From Archaeoglobus neptunius (GTDB lineage Archaea > Halobacteriota > Archaeoglobi > Archaeoglobales > Archaeoglobaceae): a stretch of 64,000 bases of DNA. Made by a program: the position numbers and the translations under genes. This document shows positions 33,244 through 43,165 of this stretch, one piece after another (position 1 is the stretch's first letter; every line of letters starts with the position of its first letter). The notes beneath the pieces are model-generated. The model ran no database searches and had not been told where the DNA came from. It was given only the letters and a program-made list of their open reading frames with translations. The DNA lies in assembly GCF_016757965.1 (NCBI RefSeq), contig NZ_JAEKIW010000008.1, positions 1-64,000 on the forward strand, in the 5' to 3' direction.

Positions 33244-34500
33244 CTAGTTCACCCTTTCCACCTTTGCACCGAGGGACCTTAAAACATCGAAAAACCCTGG
33301 ATATGAAACAGACACGGCTTCAGCATTTCTGCACCTTACCTCTCCAAGCAGACCGAGCAGAGAAAAGGCGAGAGCCATTCTGTGATCGCCGAAGGAGTCA
33401 ACCGTACCTTTGAACTCCCTCCTGCCTCCTCGGATCACAAGCCCATCTCGAAATGTTGTGACTTCAACTCCCAGCGCTCTCAGGTTCCTGGATATGCCCT
33501 CAATTCTGTCTATCTCCTTTATCCTCAAATGCTCTGCATTGTAGATTCTGGTTTCACCCCTTGCCACGGCTGCAAGAATTGATATCGTTGGAACAAGGTC
33601 CGGAATGTCCGATGCATCTACCTCCACCCCCTCCAGATCTGACTTTCTGGCAACGATCACACCCTCGTCTTTATTCCACTCTACATCCCCGCCCATCTGC
33701 CTGCAAATTTCGACTATTTTTTTGTCTCCCTGCTCGGAGTCGAAAATGTTCAGAATCTTTATCTTTCCAGCCATAACTCCAGCTGCGATGAGATAGCTGG
33801 CTGATGAGAAGTCGGCTGGTACAGTGTAGCTTTTCAGTCTGTATCTCTGCTCTCCCGGGATGTGGTAGTCGGCTCCCTCCCTTTCTACCTCAATTCCACT
33901 CATACCGAGCACATCAAGTGTTATGTTTATGTAGGGCGTGGATTTTGCTCTTTTGATCCTCAGAACTGAATCTCCTTTCGCCATTGGCAGTGAGAACAGA
34001 AGTGCTGAAACGAACTGAGAACTTGCAGCCTCGATTTCTACTTCTCCACCTTTCAGAATTCCCTTAACTTTCACCGGAGCTTTGAATTCGGCATCTCCCC
34101 GGATCTCTGCCCCAAGTTTTCTGAGTGCGAGACACAGCTCTCTGTTGGGCCTCTTTCTGAGTGATCGATCTCCATCAAGAACATTGAAACGGGGAGATGT
34201 GGAAAGGGATAGTATTCCGGTAAAGATTCTCAGAGTTGTTCCTGAATTCTGGAAATTGAAATAGCCCGATGAGTTTATATCCTCAACACCCTCGACAATC
34301 CAGCCCTTTCTTCTCCATGCAAAAGCACCGAGTTTCCTGCAACCGTTGAGTGTTGCGATCGTGTCTTCGGATATTAACGGATTGATTATTCTGGCTTTGG
34401 GCGAGAGCGAGGCGGATATAAACGCTCTGTGAGTGTAGCTCTTCGAAGAGGGTGGTTTGACGGAACCTTCAATTTCGCTTTTCCTGACGACTATTTCCAT
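33244..34500 (-). CDS. aroA: 3-phosphoshikimate 1-carboxyvinyltransferase (EPSP synthase)
   Basis: 418 residues. Signatures: 'KPPSSKSYTHRAFISA' (shikimate-3-phosphate binding), 'NSGTTLRIFTGI' (LxNSGTTxR), 'DGDRSLRKRPNREL', 'DIPDLVPTISILAAVA' and 'EHLRIKEIDRI'. It adds the enolpyruvyl group from PEP, the sixth step of the shikimate pathway. It lies away from the aromatic operon at 20-24 kb and follows DUF763 with a 10 bp overlap. Confidence 0.95.
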   Translation of the reverse strand: MEIVVRKSEIEGSVKPPSSKSYTHRAFISASLSPKARIINPLISEDTIATLNGCRKLGAFAWRRKGWIVEGVEDINSSGYFNFQNSGTTLRIFTGILSLSTSPRFNVLDGDRSLRKRPNRELCLALRKLGAEIRGDAEFKAPVKVKGILKGGEVEIEAASSQFVSALLFSLPMAKGDSVLRIKRAKSTPYINITLDVLGMSGIEVEREGADYHIPGEQRYRLKSYTVPADFSSASYLIAAGVMAGKIKILNIFDSEQGDKKIVEICRQMGGDVEWNKDEGVIVARKSDLEGVEVDASDIPDLVPTISILAAVARGETRIYNAEHLRIKEIDRIEGISRNLRALGVEVTTFRDGLVIRGGRREFKGTVDSFGDHRMALAFSLLGLLGEVRCRNAEAVSVSYPGFFDVLRSLGAKVERVN

Positions 34501-35534
34501 ATCCTGCTCAACCTCTCGAGCATTTTCTTTTTCTCAAAATCTCCCAGATCAGCCTGCTTCACAGTATCTCTCATAAACTCAATTATTTCATCGTAAATAT
34601 CTCTCCTTACAGGAAAAGGCACCCCGTCTTTTCCACCCACCGCGAAGCAGTATCTGGCCGGGTCGGTTTTGTCGTACCCGGCGTTGTAAATTATGTCCGC
34701 AACCAAGGCCAGAGCTCTGACGGTTTCCGGTCCAAATCCTCTTAGCATCAGCACGTCCTCGAATCTTTCGGGCTGCAGGTTGTAGGCCTTCTCAACGACC
34801 TTCCAGTTGAGCCTTCTCGGAACTGTTAACCCGCTCTTTCTCCTCACCAAGGATATCATTCTCTCATAATCCCGTCTGAACCTCCCGTCCCTTATTATAT
34901 CAACACACACCTTTTTTGCCTCTCTGCTCAGCTTTGACGTGAGGTTCACAACTTCCCTCTCTCGTCTTTCAGCCACAATACCTTCGTGGATGTTTTCCAG
35001 GTCCGGAATGTTTGAGTAAACGTTCCAGTGATACCTTCTCGCCATCCTCAGTTTTGCGTTCATCCCCTGCTGTATCACCGTAAAATATCGGGGTGTGAAA
35101 ACTACAGCGTGATGGTAGATGGAATAGCCATCGAGCAGGGCCGCATTGTCTGCTTTTGCAGCAAGTCGGCTGAAATGAACGATTTTTTCTCCGTCAATCC
35201 CGAGCTCTTCGGAATACTTTCTGATCTCATCTGGCGTTTTCAGAGCATTTCCGCCCTTTCCTCCAGCAATTCTTATTGAAAAGTCATCTTTGTTAAGTGT
35301 TGCCTTCAAAACACCGGTTAAAACCGTGGTAACACCGCTTGAGTTCCAGTCAAATCCGAGGACGTTTGAAAGGGACTGGAAGAACACCGGATTTGAGATT
35401 CTCTCCAGAAACTCCTTCTCTCCGAACTCCAGTACTATCAGCCGGATGATTGGTTCGGCAAGCTTTTTCATTCTGCTTAAGAGCCAGTAAGGCGCTTTTC
35501 CGTGATGCAGGGGGAGATAAATTTCTCCGCTCAT
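34491..35534 (-). CDS. DUF763 family protein (COG1415)
   Basis: 347 residues, starting 'MSGEIYLPLHHGKAPYWLL', a conserved opening of DUF763, followed by 'GGKGGNALKTPDEI', 'DGYSIYHHAVVFTP' and 'YHWNVYSNIPDLENIHEG'. A helix-hairpin-helix-like 'EDVLMLRGFGPETVRALAL' suggests nucleic acid binding. Function is unknown. It lies between archease (4 bp overlap) and aroA (10 bp overlap). Confidence 0.85.
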   Translation of the reverse strand: MSGEIYLPLHHGKAPYWLLSRMKKLAEPIIRLIVLEFGEKEFLERISNPVFFQSLSNVLGFDWNSSGVTTVLTGVLKATLNKDDFSIRIAGGKGGNALKTPDEIRKYSEELGIDGEKIVHFSRLAAKADNAALLDGYSIYHHAVVFTPRYFTVIQQGMNAKLRMARRYHWNVYSNIPDLENIHEGIVAERREREVVNLTSKLSREAKKVCVDIIRDGRFRRDYERMISLVRRKSGLTVPRRLNWKVVEKAYNLQPERFEDVLMLRGFGPETVRALALVADIIYNAGYDKTDPARYCFAVGGKDGVPFPVRRDIYDEIIEFMRDTVKQADLGDFEKKKMLERLSRIWK

Positions 35535-35944
35535 ATGTCAACAACAACAAACGCTTTTAATCCATCTCCTCTCCTCTCAACTTTAAATTTGTGCATCGTT
35601 ATGGCTTTTGGCTCAACTTTCACCATTTCAGGAGTAAATCTTCCCCCTTTCAGTGTTCCCTCAGCAGTTAACAGGCCCCCCTCTTCAGCGGATACAGTAA
35701 CCTCCCTCGCCGCAAAAAATCTCGTGTCGAAGAGGTAAAGAAGTTCGTTGAGCCATTTATATAGCAGAATCTCGCAGTCCTCCCCGACCACCTCAATTTT
35801 AAATTCCTGCTTGGATTCAACACGGGAGGCATCAACAAATGCATCGTAAAAGGCAAGAGCAGCATTTTCTAGAAGCTCCTCTATATTCTTACCGTAAACT
35901 TCGAAAGCGATGTCTGCGGTGTGATCGATGAATCTGTATTTCAT
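35531..35944 (-). CDS. Archease (RtcB ligase activator)
   Basis: 137 residues. 'YRFIDHTADIAFEVYG' at the N-terminus holds the conserved metal-binding Asp/His cluster, and 'EILLYKWLNELLYLFDTR' is the second family hallmark. The C-terminus ends 'FVVVDI', the conserved acidic tail. Archease speeds guanylylation of the tRNA-splicing ligase RtcB, which is not in this window. First gene of the archease-DUF763-aroA run. Confidence 0.92.
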   Translation of the reverse strand: MKYRFIDHTADIAFEVYGKNIEELLENAALAFYDAFVDASRVESKQEFKIEVVGEDCEILLYKWLNELLYLFDTRFFAAREVTVSAEEGGLLTAEGTLKGGRFTPEMVKVEPKAITMHKFKVERRGDGLKAFVVVDI

Positions 35945-36019
35945 GTTTGTAAGTCTCTAACCCGGTTATTTTTACTTTTTCCCCGCAAATATTAATAACA
36001 ATTCTGAATCTCTGAGAAC

Positions 36020-36496
36020 ATGATTCTCAGTATTGTGGGCACTTCTAACAGCGGAAAGACGACCCTCATCACGAAACTTGTTCCCATTCTCAGGGAGAGG
36101 GGAATAAAAGTAGCTGTTGTAAAGAGGCACGCACACGGTGATTTTGAGATCGACAGGGAGGGTAAGGACTCCTGGAAAATCTATCAGAGCGGTGCCGACG
36201 TCCTCATAGCATCTCCCGTAAAGCTTGCGTTTATAAGGCGGGTGAATGAGGATGAAGGGAATAATCTCGACTGGATTTGCAGTAATTATCTTAAAGAATA
36301 CGACCTTATTCTAACAGAAGGTTTCAGCAAAGCCGGGAAGGACAGAATTGTTGTTGTAGCAGATCCAGATGATGTTGAGCACTTCACACAGGGTAAAATT
36401 TTGGCCGTGGTCTGTGATGAAAGAGTGGATGGTTACAGATGGTTCGTGAGGGACGATATTGAGGGCATAGCCGAGTTTATCCTGAGCTTGGTCTAG
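36020..36496 (+). CDS. mobB: Molybdopterin-guanine dinucleotide biosynthesis protein B
   Basis: 158 residues. P-loop 'IVGTSNSGKTTLITKL' at residues 4-19, 'VAVVKRHAHGDFEID' and 'YDLILTEGFSKAG' are characteristic of MobB GTPases. It is thought to help supply GTP to MobA when guanine dinucleotide is attached to molybdopterin or tungstopterin. This implies Mo/W enzymes in the organism. Confidence 0.92.
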   Translation: MILSIVGTSNSGKTTLITKLVPILRERGIKVAVVKRHAHGDFEIDREGKDSWKIYQSGADVLIASPVKLAFIRRVNEDEGNNLDWICSNYLKEYDLILTEGFSKAGKDRIVVVADPDDVEHFTQGKILAVVCDERVDGYRWFVRDDIEGIAEFILSLV

Positions 36497-36526
36497 TTTT
36501 TTAATCCGTGCGAAAGGATTCTGGGT

Positions 36527-37111
36527 ATGCAGGAGAAAAAAATCGTTTATTTTGATAAGCCGGGTAAAGAGAACACAGAGACAACACTTAGACTGGCGAT
36601 TGAGAGGGCACGGGAGCTTGGAATAAGATTCCTTGTTGTTGCCTCGTCGTATGGGGAAACGGCCCTCAAAGCACTGGACATGATCGATGAGAAAACTCAG
36701 CTCGTCGTGGTTACGTACCACACGGGATTCGTTAGAGAGGGAGAGAACACGATGCCACCTGATCTTGAGGATGAGCTGAGGAGAAGGGGTGTAAAGCTTG
36801 TCAGACAGTCCCATATCCTCTCGGGACTGGAGAGAAGTATAAGCAGGAAGCTCGGTGGCGTGAGCAGAACAGAAGCAATTGCCGAGACACTGCGCTCTCT
36901 GTTTGGTCATGGTTTGAAAGTCTGCGTTGAGATTACGATTATGGCTGCTGACAGCGGAGCAATTCCGATAGAGGAGGTCGTGGCTGTAGGCGGAAAAAGC
37001 CGGGGAGCGGACACTGCTGTGGTCATCCGTCCTGCTCACATGAACAACTTCTTTGACATGGAGATCAGAGAAATAATTTGTATGCCCCGCTTCAAAAGAT
37101 CAAATCCATAG
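36527..37111 (+). CDS. Pyruvate kinase alpha/beta (C-terminal)-domain protein
   Basis: 194 residues. It resembles the stand-alone pyruvate kinase C-terminal fold: '[19 protein letters not shown]', '[15 protein letters not shown]', '[17 protein letters not shown]' and '[14 protein letters not shown]'. No kinase barrel is present, so it is not a pyruvate kinase. It may bind phosphorylated ligands. It follows mobB by 30 bp and its end overlaps the convergent PPC gene by 12 bp. Confidence 0.75.
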   Translation: MQEKKIVYFDKPGKENTETTLRLAIERARELGIRFLVVASSYGETALKALDMIDEKTQLVVVTYHTGFVREGENTMPPDLEDELRRRGVKLVRQSHILSGLERSISRKLGGVSRTEAIAETLRSLFGHGLKVCVEITIMAADSGAIPIEEVVAVGGKSRGADTAVVIRPAHMNNFFDMEIREIICMPRFKRSNP

Positions 37112-37513
37112 GTACAGACCCGTTTGGGCATCGTGATGCCTTTCCAGTCTTTCTCCCTTGAGGGCAACCAGAAACAGCTCGCAGGCAAATACTTCTGCCT
37201 CAAATAGATGCCCGCCATAAATATCTCCATCCACACCGAGAACCACATGAATGTGCGGGAAAGGTTTACCATCTTTCAGAGACACGTTTCCGGTTAAGCT
37301 GAGAATTTCCATTGGCATGTCAATTTTTCTTTTGACGTATTCTTTCCTGTTCTGATCGTAGTACCCTATTTCGGCATTCCTCACAGCCCCGATTCCTGAG
37401 ATCAATGCGGTCTGTATATTCTTTTCCTCCAAAAACGATGATAGCTGCTCAACAATTCCCCTTCCGTAATCAAGCCTTAGAAATAGTCCCCTATCGAACT
37501 CAAATACCTTCAT
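37100..37513 (-). CDS. PPC/DUF296 domain protein
   Basis: 137 residues with the complete PPC fold: '[19 protein letters not shown]', '[20 protein letters not shown]', '[20 protein letters not shown]' with the paired His residues, and '[19 protein letters not shown]'. In plants the domain accompanies AT-hooks; archaeal and bacterial forms are single-domain trimers with a metal site and unknown ligand. It is a single gene. Confidence 0.88.
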   Translation of the reverse strand: MKVFEFDRGLFLRLDYGRGIVEQLSSFLEEKNIQTALISGIGAVRNAEIGYYDQNRKEYVKRKIDMPMEILSLTGNVSLKDGKPFPHIHVVLGVDGDIYGGHLFEAEVFACELFLVALKGERLERHHDAQTGLYLWI

Positions 37514-37544
37514 AAAGCTGTTAATAAAAAAGTGTTAAAATTTT

Positions 37545-37895
37545 TTACTGGTGAAAACTTCCTATCTGCTGTTCTGCAATGTCTCCCACCACCGGAAGTT
37601 TGAACCACTCTCCCTGGTAGGCCTTGTACATGCACACGATCCATGTTATGAACGTTACAACGTTTATCAGCCATGCGATCATGAATCCTATAAAAGGAAT
37701 CACGTACACAAATGCCATACTCAGAATCCATAATCCCGCAAAAGTTATTGTCGATTGCATTGCGTGAAACCTTACAAACTGACTCTCTTTTTCTATTATC
37801 AGGAAAATTATCCCTGTTACAAAACCCAGAAGGTACGTCAGCAAACCTTCCACGTTTTCGTTCAACCCCGTTGAAGTTCCCATATCAACACCCAT
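37545..37895 (-). CDS. DUF4870 (Tic20-like) membrane protein
   Basis: 116 residues with three membrane helices. 'GLLTYLLGFVTGIIFLIIEK' opens the domain and 'FVRFHAMQSTITFAGLWI' is the hallmark second motif, followed by 'WIVCMYKAYQGEWFKLPVVG' near the end. Function is unknown. A TATA-like 'atatatctttaat' lies upstream at about 37909-37921. Confidence 0.85.
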   Translation of the reverse strand: MGVDMGTSTGLNENVEGLLTYLLGFVTGIIFLIIEKESQFVRFHAMQSTITFAGLWILSMAFVYVIPFIGFMIAWLINVVTFITWIVCMYKAYQGEWFKLPVVGDIAEQQIGSFHQ

Positions 37896-37935
37896 TTCAA
37901 ACTATTTGTTATTAAAGATATATAAAAATTTGCAT

Positions 37936-39168
37936 TTAGAACGGTTTCTGTATTGTTGCATCTGGAAAGACCGCAACCCTCTTCCTGTCTTTTCCAATCA
38001 CCTCAATCATCTCTTCAAGCGTTTTTACCCTAACAGCATCCTCGTAAATTTCAAGCCACGGTTGCTTTTCCTGATATTTCGATACAAAAACAACTCTACC
38101 CGCTTTTTTGAGCGTGTCCGGAGGTGGCAGGTAAAGGTAGCCGCCCTTTTTCCTCATACCCCATCTCCCGTGCACGTAATGACTGACCTGCCCTGTTCTG
38201 GAGTTGCAGATAACTACAAGCGTCCCACCGTGCTTGAGACAGAGTGATGGCCATGTTGCGATTGCAGCCTCACTGGCTTTGGAGTAGGCATTTGATATGA
38301 CAACATCGAATTCAAATGATATCTGCGTTGAGTAGTGTACTCTTGCAACCTCGACCCCCCTTCTCTGTGCTTCAACGATGTCACCAGCGAAAACATGCGT
38401 GTTTTCCCTTTTCGTGTTGACGAGGGTGTTCACGATGAAGTCAAAGTTTGTCATTCTGGCGGCCTCTTCAGCATCTCTCCTCAGTATATTTTCATCATTT
38501 ACCCGCCCATACGCCATCTGGCATGTTGGATGCAGGTCTCTTACGGCCATTGCCGCCGACCATCCGCCGAGCACTCCGTGGTTGTAAATAATGCTCCTTA
38601 TTCCTGCCACTCCAGGCAGAACGATCTTTGCTCCTCCCCCATAACCGTACTGAGGATGTGGAAGTATGCAGCCCAGTCCGATCTTGAGACTGTAGCTCAT
38701 TACCTCTGCATTAATGTCAACTGGTGTTCCAGCAGAGGTATCGCCAATATACTGGAGATTTGCAAGAGGATTATGGTTGAAGACTGGATAGTTTTCAACA
38801 ATCTCCTCTCCTAGCTTTTTAACAAAGTCCTCTCTGTCGTAGGTTCCGTGAGCACCATTGGCACAGATGAAAACTATGTCGGAAGTTCCTGCTCTACTCA
38901 ACTCTTCCACCACAGCCTTTGCAATCAGTTCAAGTTTGGTGGGCCTCGTCATGTCATCAAAAACTATGGCCGCCTCTCCCCCGTTTTCAGCCAGCTTGGA
39001 TAGGGGTCTGGTACCAGTAGGCTCCCGCAATGCCTTTATGATTTCATCCTCGGCTACCGGAGGTGCATGATCCCCTTTCATTCTGAAAACGGATACATCC
39101 CAGTTTTCAGGAGGATCAAAAAATTCTGGCTCGTCTCCATTCCAGACGTTGCTGGGAAGTTGGATCAT
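37936..39168 (-). CDS. LarA-like (DUF2088) protein, lactate racemase superfamily
   Basis: 410 residues. The N-terminal DUF2088 domain has 'AIVFDDMTRPTKLELI', 'IFICANGAHGTYDREDFVKK' and 'YPVFNHNPLANLQYIGD'. The central part has 'LGCILPHPQYGYGGGAKIV', corresponding to the LarA cofactor-binding region, where the Gly-Gly-Lys supplies the Lys that bonds the nickel-pincer nucleotide. LarA enzymes racemise or epimerise hydroxy acids. No larB, larC or larE is in the window, so cofactor supply is not shown. Confidence 0.8.
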   Translation of the reverse strand: MIQLPSNVWNGDEPEFFDPPENWDVSVFRMKGDHAPPVAEDEIIKALREPTGTRPLSKLAENGGEAAIVFDDMTRPTKLELIAKAVVEELSRAGTSDIVFICANGAHGTYDREDFVKKLGEEIVENYPVFNHNPLANLQYIGDTSAGTPVDINAEVMSYSLKIGLGCILPHPQYGYGGGAKIVLPGVAGIRSIIYNHGVLGGWSAAMAVRDLHPTCQMAYGRVNDENILRRDAEEAARMTNFDFIVNTLVNTKRENTHVFAGDIVEAQRRGVEVARVHYSTQISFEFDVVISNAYSKASEAAIATWPSLCLKHGGTLVVICNSRTGQVSHYVHGRWGMRKKGGYLYLPPPDTLKKAGRVVFVSKYQEKQPWLEIYEDAVRVKTLEEMIEVIGKDRKRVAVFPDATIQKPF

Positions 39169-39269
39169 AGTTAAAGTACAGCATTATTAATTTATAATGT
39201 TTCTTAGTTCATTCCTGAGAAGACTGCAACTTTTATATTTCTTACCACGAGGTGAAGTCTGGTGAGTCT

Positions 39270-40469
39270 ATGCCGAACATATACGTCGAAGAGCTGGTTC
39301 ACACTCCAATAGAGGATCAGATGATAGAGATAGTTGAGAGAAAAGGCACAGGTCATCCTGACAGTCTTGCTGACGGAATGGCGGAGGCCATGAGCAGAGA
39401 ACTTAGCAGAGAGTACATAAGAAGGTTTGGAGCAATTCTTCATCACAACACCGACGAAACCCAGATTGTGGCAGGAAGATCGAACCCCCAGTTCGGTGGT
39501 GGAGAGGTCATAGAACCGATTTACGTTCTGCTTGTAGGGAGGGCAACAAAGTACTTCAACGGAGAGTACATCCCTACAGACAAAATAGCCCTGAAAGCAG
39601 CGAGAGAGTATATCAGAAATCACATGCGCAACCTTGACCCCGATCTCGATATCGTCTTCAACGTAAGGCTGGGGGAGGGAAGCACCGATCTGCAGGATGT
39701 TTTCAGAAGAAAGAGCGGTAGTGTGGCGCTGGCCAATGATACGTCGTTCGGCATAGGTTTTGCTCCCCTTTCCGAAACTGAAAATCTGGTTTACAACGTT
39801 GAGAGGAGAATTTACGAGGAATTTAGGAGGACAAATCCTGCGATAGGAGAGGATGTTAAGGTAATGGGTCTGAGGGAAAAGGATCGGATCTCTTTAACAA
39901 TCGCCGCCGCATTTGTTGACAAATATGTATCCAGCATAAAGGAGTATGATTCTATCAAAGAGGAGCTTGAGAACTTCGTCAGAGATATCTCTTCGGAGTA
40001 CACGGAAAGGAAGGTTGAGGTTTTTGTAAATACTGCCGATGACTACGAAACTGGCTGTGTTTATCTGACCGTCACAGGTACCTCTGCAGAAAATGGGGAT
40101 GATGGCAGCGTGGGAAGGGGTAACAGGTGCAATGGGCTCATCACCCCCGGCAGACCCATGAGCATGGAGGCGAGCAGCGGAAAGAATCCGATTAACCATG
40201 TTGGCAAGATATACAATCTCCTTGCAAACCAGATTGCAGGCAGAATTGCGGAAAATGTCGAAGGGGTGCAGGAGGTTTATGTGAGAATACTCAGCCAGAT
40301 AGGCAAGCCCATCAACGAGCCGAAGGCCTTAAGTGTTCAGGTAATTCCAAAGAGCGGTTATGACCTTTCAAAAATTGAGAGGCCAGCGAAAGAGATCGCT
40401 GAAGAGATGCTTGGCAGAGTTGGGGAGATAACCGATATGGTGATAGATGGCAGAGTTAGAACGTTCTGA
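39270..40469 (+). CDS. mat: Archaeal S-adenosylmethionine synthetase
   Basis: 399 residues from the ATG at 39270, which has GGTGAG just upstream; an in-frame start at 39252 is unlikely. Archaeal AdoMet synthetase signatures: '[19 protein letters not shown]', '[20 protein letters not shown]' , '[20 protein letters not shown]' and '[18 protein letters not shown]'. It makes AdoMet from Met and ATP. A TATA-like 'cttttatatt' lies at about 39229-39238. Confidence 0.96.
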   Translation: MPNIYVEELVHTPIEDQMIEIVERKGTGHPDSLADGMAEAMSRELSREYIRRFGAILHHNTDETQIVAGRSNPQFGGGEVIEPIYVLLVGRATKYFNGEYIPTDKIALKAAREYIRNHMRNLDPDLDIVFNVRLGEGSTDLQDVFRRKSGSVALANDTSFGIGFAPLSETENLVYNVERRIYEEFRRTNPAIGEDVKVMGLREKDRISLTIAAAFVDKYVSSIKEYDSIKEELENFVRDISSEYTERKVEVFVNTADDYETGCVYLTVTGTSAENGDDGSVGRGNRCNGLITPGRPMSMEASSGKNPINHVGKIYNLLANQIAGRIAENVEGVQEVYVRILSQIGKPINEPKALSVQVIPKSGYDLSKIERPAKEIAEEMLGRVGEITDMVIDGRVRTF

Positions 40470-41580
40470 ACATTGAAATTATCTTTTTATAGATGCTGCA
40501 AACTTTTCTGAGTTCGTTGATATACACGAACTCGTCATCGCCGTGCATATTGCCGCCACCCGGTCCGAGGTAAAATGCAGGGATACCGTGCTTTCTCACA
40601 TGTCTGGTATCTCCAACGCCCAGAGAGAACACGGCCTTTGGCTTCAGACCCTCAGATTCCACCGCACTGCCTATTATCTTCAGAAATTTTGTGTCATCCT
40701 CAACCCTCACGCTATCGCTCATAACGCCATACGGTTGAAGGAATCCCTCGACCCTGTAATCAACATTTTCATCATACAGCTCGTTTCTGACATCTTCCAT
40801 ACTGATCCACGGAGCAAATCTTACATCCGAACAAACGGTACATTTTGGCGCAACAACATTTCTCTTAATTCCTCCTCTGATCATTGCGGGGTTGAAAACC
40901 GCCTGCCAGCTTTTAATTTCGAAGTCCATTCCCAGGCCATTGAAAAACTGTTTGTATCGGGAAAAGTCTCCTTTTAAGCTTCTGAAGGACTCCACCTTCT
41001 CAAGTATGTACCTTGAGGCTCTGTAAATCGCCCCTTCTTTCGAATCCTGCGAGGCTGTATGTCCTGCTTCACCTCTGAATTCAATGTCAATGGCAAGCAC
41101 CGCTGCCTGCAAAACTCCGATCATCGAGCTTCCGGTAGGTTCTCCGATGAGGACAGCATCTGCCCTATCTCTTTCAAATACGTATCCGAGTCCATTGACA
41201 CCTCCAATTTCCTCATCTGCGGTGAAAGCAAGCTTCAGACCTATATCAACACTATCAACCATCGCAGCACATGCTATTGCCGCTATGCATCCTTTTGCAT
41301 CACAGCTCCCCCTTCCGTACAGTTTTCCATCAACAATAACCGGATTGAGCAGCTCATCCCCTCCCGGGACCGTGTCAAGATGGGATGCGAGCATCAGTGT
41401 CGGATCCCCTCTGCTGATTTCGATGACTATGTTATCCTTCCCCTCCTCCTTCGTATATACTCTGGTGTTGTATGACGAAAAAAGCTCTGAGAGGTACTCA
41501 ACAGCCTCGGTGGTGATTCCGGGCGGATTTCTTGTGTCTATCTTTATCATATCTCTGACGATCTCAACCGGATCTTTCAT
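40456..41580 (-). CDS. M20 family metallopeptidase (ArgE/DapE/CPG2-like)
   Basis: 374 residues from the ATG at 41580. A TATA-like 'cttttatatt' on the minus strand about 26-30 bp upstream supports a leaderless message starting there. Dizinc site motifs: 'TLMLASHLDTVPGG', 'KLYGRGSCDAKGCIAAI' and the Glu pair in 'LAFTADEEIGG', with a dimerisation domain from about 175 to 280. Family members hydrolyse acylated amino acids or succinyl-diaminopimelate; substrate not determined. It overlaps the convergent mat gene by 14 bp. Confidence 0.85.
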   Translation of the reverse strand: MKDPVEIVRDMIKIDTRNPPGITTEAVEYLSELFSSYNTRVYTKEEGKDNIVIEISRGDPTLMLASHLDTVPGGDELLNPVIVDGKLYGRGSCDAKGCIAAIACAAMVDSVDIGLKLAFTADEEIGGVNGLGYVFERDRADAVLIGEPTGSSMIGVLQAAVLAIDIEFRGEAGHTASQDSKEGAIYRASRYILEKVESFRSLKGDFSRYKQFFNGLGMDFEIKSWQAVFNPAMIRGGIKRNVVAPKCTVCSDVRFAPWISMEDVRNELYDENVDYRVEGFLQPYGVMSDSVRVEDDTKFLKIIGSAVESEGLKPKAVFSLGVGDTRHVRKHGIPAFYLGPGGGNMHGDDEFVYINELRKVCSIYKKIISMFRTF

Positions 41581-41700
41581 CAGCACAGGTAGTGTTCCGA
41601 AATATAAAAGCTCGTTATTGAGTTTCCAAGTATTGTAATTATCATCGTTCACACATTTATAGCGAAAAATTTATTATTTTTCTGACTATAACTACGCAGG

Positions 41701-42156
41701 ATGTTGATGAGCCTTGACGAATTTGCAAGAATTGTCGTCGCACTTCTGAACCTTAATTTTCAGGCAGTCCAGAATCTCCTGGATCTTTTCGTTTCCGCCT
41801 CCACGAACTCAGATCTGAACTTTTCAAACGTCTGGGGGTTGATATATGGCGGTATTGTTATGAACTACTGGAACAATCATATTTTGATGAGTATTCTGGA
41901 GGTAACAAGAACCAATGCCTCGGCGATGAGAAACTTTTCGCTCACGTTCAGCTATCTCGGAAGCAACGCTACGGTCATATTCGGTGATGTTGAGGGTACG
42001 AAGGGAATGTCGTACCTGCAAAGTGGTATTTATCAGTATCTTGCAAAAAATCCGGGTGAGATTGAAAAACTTGCGTCAAATCTTACCAAGATGTTCAAGA
42101 CACAGGCTGAGTTTCTCGTAAGGCTAATGAAATCGGTAAACAGTACGTTTACGTGA
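41701..42156 (+). CDS. Hypothetical helical protein
   Basis: 151 residues from the ATG at 41701 (a second ATG at 41707 is possible). It is largely helical, rich in Asn, Leu and Phe ('LNLNFQAVQNLLDLF', 'YWNNHILMSILEVTRTNASA'), with no Cys and no clear signal peptide or membrane helix. Family not recognised. It ends convergently on the M50 protease gene with an 8 bp overlap. A/T-rich 'atttattatttttc' precedes it. Confidence 0.55.
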   Translation: MLMSLDEFARIVVALLNLNFQAVQNLLDLFVSASTNSDLNFSNVWGLIYGGIVMNYWNNHILMSILEVTRTNASAMRNFSLTFSYLGSNATVIFGDVEGTKGMSYLQSGIYQYLAKNPGEIEKLASNLTKMFKTQAEFLVRLMKSVNSTFT

Positions 42157-43165
42157 AATAAAAGGGAACAGGAACGAAACACAGGAACGCCAGAATAAAG
42201 GCAATGATTCCGATCACAAACCTCTTCCCGTCAATGGGGGTTTCATCATCGGCCGGTTTTGGGTGGCGCTGGGTTGAGAAGAAGAATGATATTATGCCCC
42301 AGAAAAGCCAGATTGTGTTTGGCTGGTTCAGAACCTTCATCAGGTAGATACCATAGGCTATAAGAACAGCAGGGATAATTTTCGAGACCTTTTCACTGAG
42401 TTCTCCTATCATTGCCCTCAACACGTGCCCGCCGTCAAGCTGACCTACCGGTATCATGTTCAGAAATGTCACAAAAAAACCCACCCAGCCGGCGAAAGCT
42501 ACGGGATGTATCGCATTTTTTTGGTAGTTGAGAGCGTAGAGGATGGCATCGAAAATCGGCGGAGTTCCGATATAAAGTGTTGGTTCTGTTTTTAACTCGA
42601 ATGGTATCTGCAGTCCTATAATTACGACTATAGTTGATGCGACCATACCCAGAAGCGGTCCTGTAACACCCACATCGAAAAGGGCCTTTCGATTCGGAAT
42701 TATTCCTCTGTGCTTTATCACAGCCCCGAGCGTACCGATTATCGTGGGGAAGGGTATGAAGTACGGCAGAGATGTCCTCATTTTCCATTTTCTCGCTGCA
42801 ATGTAGTGCCCCATCTCATGGCTGCCCAGAACGAACATTATGGCAACGGAAAACATTACACCTCCCGGAATGTCTATTTTATCCCCGTAAAACGTTGAAC
42901 CAACAAGTGTCGTGGTTATAAAAGTTGCAATGAAGAGAATGAGATTCAGCAGATAATTTTCCTTTGCTGCACCCTTTTTAAGCTCGAGAACGAGCTCGCC
43001 GTAGTGGTACCTCAGGGCAACCTGGTATTCCTGGGATAGGGTTTGGAGAAACTGCCTTATCTCATGTTCCGGTGCTGCCGGTATAACAAACAGTCTGACC
43101 GCATCACCAAACCTCTCCTCAGCATAAATTTTGAAGTACTTTTCGATCTCCTTTTCCAGAGTCAT
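42149..43165 (-). CDS. Site-2 protease-type M50 membrane metalloprotease
   Basis: 338 residues. After an N-terminal cytosolic domain of about 70 residues come six or so membrane helices. The zinc motif HEMGH is at residues 116-120 ('VLGSHEMGHYIAARKW') and the second-site motif is 'NMIPVGQLDGGHVL'. It would cut membrane proteins within the bilayer, for example in signalling. It overlaps the DUF126 gene by 4 bp. Confidence 0.92.
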   Translation of the reverse strand: MTLEKEIEKYFKIYAEERFGDAVRLFVIPAAPEHEIRQFLQTLSQEYQVALRYHYGELVLELKKGAAKENYLLNLILFIATFITTTLVGSTFYGDKIDIPGGVMFSVAIMFVLGSHEMGHYIAARKWKMRTSLPYFIPFPTIIGTLGAVIKHRGIIPNRKALFDVGVTGPLLGMVASTIVVIIGLQIPFELKTEPTLYIGTPPIFDAILYALNYQKNAIHPVAFAGWVGFFVTFLNMIPVGQLDGGHVLRAMIGELSEKVSKIIPAVLIAYGIYLMKVLNQPNTIWLFWGIISFFFSTQRHPKPADDETPIDGKRFVIGIIAFILAFLCFVPVPFYFT